Shown here piece by piece: positions 5,781 through 8,231 of a stretch of 8,231 bases of DNA. The position numbers and the translations under genes are program-made. Location: the NCBI GenBank assembly GCA_026417195.1, contig JAOADS010000096.1, positions 1 through 8,231 of the forward strand. The letters are read 5' to 3'. Positions within the stretch are counted from its first letter, which is position 1; the number at the start of each line of letters is the position of its first letter. A model generated the notes under the pieces. The model made no database searches, was not told the DNA's origin, and worked only from the letters and a program-made list of their open reading frames with translations. Origin of the DNA: Ignavibacteria bacterium. Lineage in GTDB: Bacteria > Bacteroidota > Ignavibacteria > Tepidaquicellales > OLB5.

Positions 5781-6720
5781 TAAGGAAAAAATTCTGCTTA
5801 GATCAGATAATATAAAACCATATATTTACCGGACGCCGGTTTTCACATCTGATTCACTGAATAGACTTACAGGATGCAGACTCTTTTTCAAATGTGAAAA
5901 TTTTCAGAAAACCGGTTCTTTCAAGGCAAGAGGTGCCATGAACGCATTACTGGAATACAAAAATTCCATAGGCGATAAAACTGTTATAACTCACTCCTCA
6001 GGTAACTTCGCTCAGGCTCTTGCTTACGGAGCCTCAAGGATTGGATTAAAATGTACTGTTGTAATGCCTCAGAATGCTGTTGAGTCTAAGATAAATTCCG
6101 TCAGGTCATACGGTGCAGAAATTATATTCTCAGGTAATCTGCCTCATGAGAGGGAAAACAAATGTGAAGATGTTGTTAAAGATAGAAATGGTTTTTTCAT
6201 TCACCCGTCAAACGACATAGTATTAATAACCGGTCATTCATCATGTGCAGTGGAACTTATCAGTGATGCAGAAGATCTCGATTACGTTTTCGTCCCGGTT
6301 GGCGGAGGGGGACTTGCAAGCGGAATAATTCTTGGATTTAAATATTTATCACCTGAAACGAAAATAATAGGAATTGAACCGGAAGGTGCAGATGATGCAT
6401 TCAGAAGCCTGAAGGCCGGGAAAATCATACCTCAGACTAATCCCGATACCATAGCTGACGGATTAAGGACATCTCTGGGAGAAATTACATTTGAAATTCT
6501 TAAAACATATCTTCATGAAATAATAACTGTAAGTGATCAGCTTATAATAAATTCGATGAAACTAATCTGGGAAAGATTGAAAATAATTTCAGAACCTTCC
6601 GGTTCTGTCTCGCTTGCCGGTTTGCTTAAAAATTCAGACAGGTATTTAAATAAAAAAATCGGTATCATATTATCAGGTGGTAACATTAACTTAAAAAATA
6701 TTTTCAGAAATGAAAACTGA
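5767..6720 (+). CDS. Serine racemase / threonine dehydratase-like PLP enzyme (fold type II)
   Basis: With the ATG at 5767 the protein is 317 residues, the usual size for serine racemase and catabolic threonine dehydratase without an ACT domain. A TTG at 5704 would add 21 residues derived from an alternate frame of the SRPBCC gene and is less likely. The PLP-lysine signature ENFQKTGSFKARGA (44-57) places the Schiff base on K53. Also present are SSGNFAQA (77-84), phosphate-binding VGGGGLASG (178-186) and C-terminal ILSGGN (301-306). E204, A208 and D210 in EPEGADD match the spacing of the Mg2+ site in eukaryotic serine racemase, and S78 aligns with its catalytic serine. Expected chemistry is racemisation and/or deamination of serine, threonine or 3-hydroxyaspartate. 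It is probably cytoplasmic. It overlaps both neighbours in the operon. Confidence 0.9.
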   Translation: MQIPDKEKILLRSDNIKPYIYRTPVFTSDSLNRLTGCRLFFKCENFQKTGSFKARGAMNALLEYKNSIGDKTVITHSSGNFAQALAYGASRIGLKCTVVMPQNAVESKINSVRSYGAEIIFSGNLPHERENKCEDVVKDRNGFFIHPSNDIVLITGHSSCAVELISDAEDLDYVFVPVGGGGLASGIILGFKYLSPETKIIGIEPEGADDAFRSLKAGKIIPQTNPDTIADGLRTSLGEITFEILKTYLHEIITVSDQLIINSMKLIWERLKIISEPSGSVSLAGLLKNSDRYLNKKIGIILSGGNINLKNIFRNEN

Positions 6721-7090
6721 AGTTAAAGTAATAAAGACAAAAGATTTTATCCGTACAAAATCTAGCGGAGAACTTAACCTTGAAGCAACAAAAGAAGTAC
6801 TGAAAGAACTTTCAGAACTCAAAACCCCGGGAGAAGTTCACGAGATGCTGGTAGATATCAGAGATACTATTTCAGTTCTGACGATTTCAGATATCTTCGA
6901 AATGGTAAGCGAGGTGGCATCTAAATACCGCTTTTCTTTCCGTAAAAAAATAGCAATACTTATTGGTCCTCAGCACGATATGGATAAGGCAAGATTTCTT
7001 GAAATGTGTGCACGTAACAGGGGTTTCATAGTCAACGTATTTGATGATTTTGAATCCGCTGTTACCTGGCTGATGCATGATGATGAATAA
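6710..7090 (+). CDS. STAS/SpoIIAA-like small protein
   Basis: The 126-residue protein fits the STAS/SpoIIAA-like fold. It opens with strands EVKVIKTKDFIRTKSSGELN (4-23) and has a helix at about 25-37. The central strand MLVDIRDT (46-53) stands where the STAS conserved loop lies. A helix follows, then KKIAILIG (79-86), another helix with FLEMCARNRGF (96-106), and a C-terminal VFDDFESAVTWL (110-121). Members of this group are often annotated as hypothetical; their ligand or partner is unknown. The conserved phosphorylatable serine of anti-anti-sigma factors is not evident, so I would not call it a sigma-regulation protein. It overlaps the PLP enzyme gene by 11 nt and ends the operon, 4 nt from the convergent gene. 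Confidence 0.7.
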   Translation: MKTEVKVIKTKDFIRTKSSGELNLEATKEVLKELSELKTPGEVHEMLVDIRDTISVLTISDIFEMVSEVASKYRFSFRKKIAILIGPQHDMDKARFLEMCARNRGFIVNVFDDFESAVTWLMHDDE

Positions 7091-7094
7091 TTCA

Positions 7095-8000
7095 CTACCT
7101 CTCCAGTATATCTCTCAGCGCATCTGAAATCTCTCTGAAGCTGAAAACAAATCCATTTGTCTGAGCTTTCTCAGGTATAACCCTGTGACTTGAAATTACA
7201 AGTTCAGATGCTTCCCCCATAATAAGTTTAAGTAAAGTCTCCGGTACCCTTAATATTGATGGTCTTCGCATAAGTTTTCCAACTGTCTTTGCAAGTTCAT
7301 TCATTGTAACTGGCGACGGTGAAACTGCATTTACCGGACCTGTAATTTTTCTGTTTTCAAAGATGAATAAGATAAGCTTAACCAGATCTGAAATGTGAAT
7401 CCAGGAGAAATATTGTTTACCGCTTCCCAGGGGACCTCCTATGAAAAATCTGTAGGGCATTAGAATTTTCTTTACAGCGGGGGCATTTTCTTCTATCACA
7501 ACACCAGTCCTAATAATCACAACCCTTACGCCGCATTCAGAAGCTTTCATAGCTTCTGATTCCCACTCTTTACATACATCTGCAAGGAAACCCTTTCCTG
7601 AATGAAAATCCTCGTTTACAATTTTATCACCGGTATCTCCGTAGTAATCTATACCTGAAGAACTTATAAGCAGTTCAGGTTTTTGTTCCATATTTCTTAT
7701 GAGTTCGGTGAGCTTGCTTGTTATATTTATCCTTGAACCCTTTATTAGTCTTTTTCTCTTTTCAGTCCACCTTCCCTCACCTATATTTGAACCGGCAAGG
7801 TTAATCACTACATCAACTTTTTCATTTTTAATTTTTTCAATTTCATCATAAGATAATATCATCAATGCATCTTTAATGCTTTGTCTTGCCTTATCTGGAC
7901 TCCGGCTGAGAACAATATAGGAATAATTTCTTTTCCTGATTTCTGAAATTAAGTTTCTTCCTATAAGTCCTGTTGCTCCGGTTATAAGGAATGTCTTCAT
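7095..8000 (-). CDS. TIGR01777 family SDR oxidoreductase (YfcH-like, DUF1731 C-terminus)
   Basis: The 301-residue protein is an extended-SDR NAD(P)-binding protein. TGATGLIG (7-14) is the dinucleotide motif and VINLAG (65-70) follows the fourth strand. SSSGIDYYGDTGD (113-125) occupies the family's SAxGYYGDxGD site, with an apparent extra Asp before the tyrosine pair. GGPLGSGKQYFSWIHISD (188-205) and VNAVSP (223-228) are highly characteristic. Residues from about 250 (RVPETLLKLIMGE) to the end form the DUF1731 tail. The family's reaction is not established; old 'cell division inhibitor SulA-like' labels are unreliable. An SRPBCC partner of the associated type is encoded at 5322-5780 on the other strand. 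No Shine-Dalgarno is seen. A TAnnTTTG-like word just upstream of the ATG is too close to support a normal leader and may be chance. Confidence 0.92.
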   Translation of the reverse strand: MKTFLITGATGLIGRNLISEIRKRNYSYIVLSRSPDKARQSIKDALMILSYDEIEKIKNEKVDVVINLAGSNIGEGRWTEKRKRLIKGSRINITSKLTELIRNMEQKPELLISSSGIDYYGDTGDKIVNEDFHSGKGFLADVCKEWESEAMKASECGVRVVIIRTGVVIEENAPAVKKILMPYRFFIGGPLGSGKQYFSWIHISDLVKLILFIFENRKITGPVNAVSPSPVTMNELAKTVGKLMRRPSILRVPETLLKLIMGEASELVISSHRVIPEKAQTNGFVFSFREISDALRDILER

Positions 8001-8016
8001 ATATACAAAAATAATT

Positions 8017-8045
8017 AAGGCATGGTTTTATAGCCATGCCTTTTT
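8017..8045 (+). terminator. Intrinsic terminator hairpin with T5 run
   Basis: A perfect 9-bp stem (AAGGCATGG with CCATGCCTT) encloses an 8-nt loop and is followed on the + strand by a run of five T (8041-8045, its first two bases paired in the stem). On the - strand the tail is less uniform (TTAATTATTTTT), so it may work both ways. It lies 17 nt upstream of the TIGR01777 start codon. The nearest rightward gene ends at 7090, so on the + strand it would stop transcripts that have read antisense through the TIGR01777 gene. On the - strand it could end a leftward gene beyond the window. Confidence 0.7.
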
Positions 8046-8087
8046 AAGATAAGCCGATCATTATACTTTTACTTCTCAAACCATTCC

Positions 8088-8140
8088 TGTCATGCCCGCG
8101 AAAGCGGGCATCTCGTTTTCTGATTCCATTGTCATTCTGA
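8088..8140. repeat. REP-like intergenic element with GCCCGC-GAAA-GCGGGC hairpin
   Basis: ATGCCCGCGAAAGCGGGCAT (8092-8111) is a perfect 8-bp palindromic stem closed by a GAAA tetraloop. It is preceded by TGTC, and a second TGTCAT word starts a TGTCATTCTGA motif at 8130-8140, 42 bp later. Both are familiar starts of dispersed intergenic repeats in many bacterial genomes. Only one copy is in this window, so its repetition is inferred from general knowledge. Confidence 0.6.
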
Positions 8141-8231
8141 TACCTCCAATTCTTTCACGGAAACCCCGAATAATCATTGTAAGACCTACCACACAAGTCC
8201 GGAAAAATAAATCATCCCGGCGAAGTAAATC
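8141..8231. other. Non-coding right edge of the window
   Basis: I see no gene here on either strand. The last bases (ATCATCCCGGCGAAGTAAATC, split as ATCATCCCGG and CGAAGTAAATC) resemble the degenerate tail of dispersed intergenic repeats, but this is only an impression. Confidence 0.4.

Noticed and set aside
6710..7090. Anti-anti-sigma factor
   Set aside because: The fold is compatible, but the conserved phosphorylated serine motif is not evident and no anti-sigma kinase or sigma gene is nearby.
8001..8016. Bacteroidota-type -7 promoter word (TAnnTTTG) ahead of the TIGR01777 gene
   Set aside because: TATTTTTG lies only 5 nt before the ATG and no matching -33 motif was found. In such AT-rich sequence it is likely chance.

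Overview
This looks like a chromosomal segment of an AT-rich, Gram-negative-type bacterium. It probably belongs to the Bacteroidota/Chlorobi/Ignavibacteria assemblage. That placement is an inference from four things: a Haem_bd-type small cytochrome and a DUF2085 membrane protein, genes that mostly lack Shine-Dalgarno sequences, a lipoprotein-like signal peptide, and intergenic repeats of the CACAGAG and GCCCGC-GAAA-GCGGGC kinds. There are no rRNA or tRNA genes, CRISPR arrays, transposases or phage genes in the window. No defence system or secondary-metabolite cluster is recognisable.

Layout. Positions 1-480 are a non-coding array of short GC-rich repeats in alternating orientation, including two near-identical units of about 105 bp. 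A leftward gene (504-1166) encodes a DUF1287 lipoprotein with a likely NlpC/P60-like cysteine active site. An AT-rich intergenic region (1167-1315) with a 39-bp imperfect dyad separates it from a rightward group. That group (1316-3623) encodes a membrane-anchored repeat protein with propeller-like motifs, a membrane-anchored small c-type cytochrome, an overlapping DUF2085 membrane protein and a small two-helix membrane protein. A hairpin at 3644-3673 closes the group.

A second rightward operon (3728-7090) is very tightly packed, with overlaps of 4, 14 and 11 nt and one 5-nt gap. It encodes a VOC (glyoxalase/dioxygenase-fold) protein, an FAD-dependent DAO-family amine/amino-acid oxidase, an SRPBCC protein, a serine racemase/threonine dehydratase-like PLP enzyme and a small STAS/SpoIIAA-like protein. 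A TIGR01777-family SDR oxidoreductase (7095-8000) faces it, only 4 nt from the operon's end. A strong hairpin with a T5 run lies beyond that gene's start, followed by repeat-derived intergenic DNA to the edge.

How the genes fit together. The downstream operon reads most naturally as small-molecule amino-acid or amine metabolism: a racemase/ammonia-lyase beside a flavin oxidase. SRPBCC and TIGR01777 proteins are known partners (fused or adjacent in other genomes), yet here they sit on opposite strands. The rightward operon has no terminator before the TIGR01777 gene, while a + strand terminator lies just past that gene's start. This suggests overlapping antisense transcription between functionally linked genes. 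The upstream group may be an envelope redox cluster, but that is weaker. Nothing here is a clearly new system. The most interesting points are the repeat array, the split SRPBCC/TIGR01777 pair with its antisense layout, and the racemase-oxidase operon.
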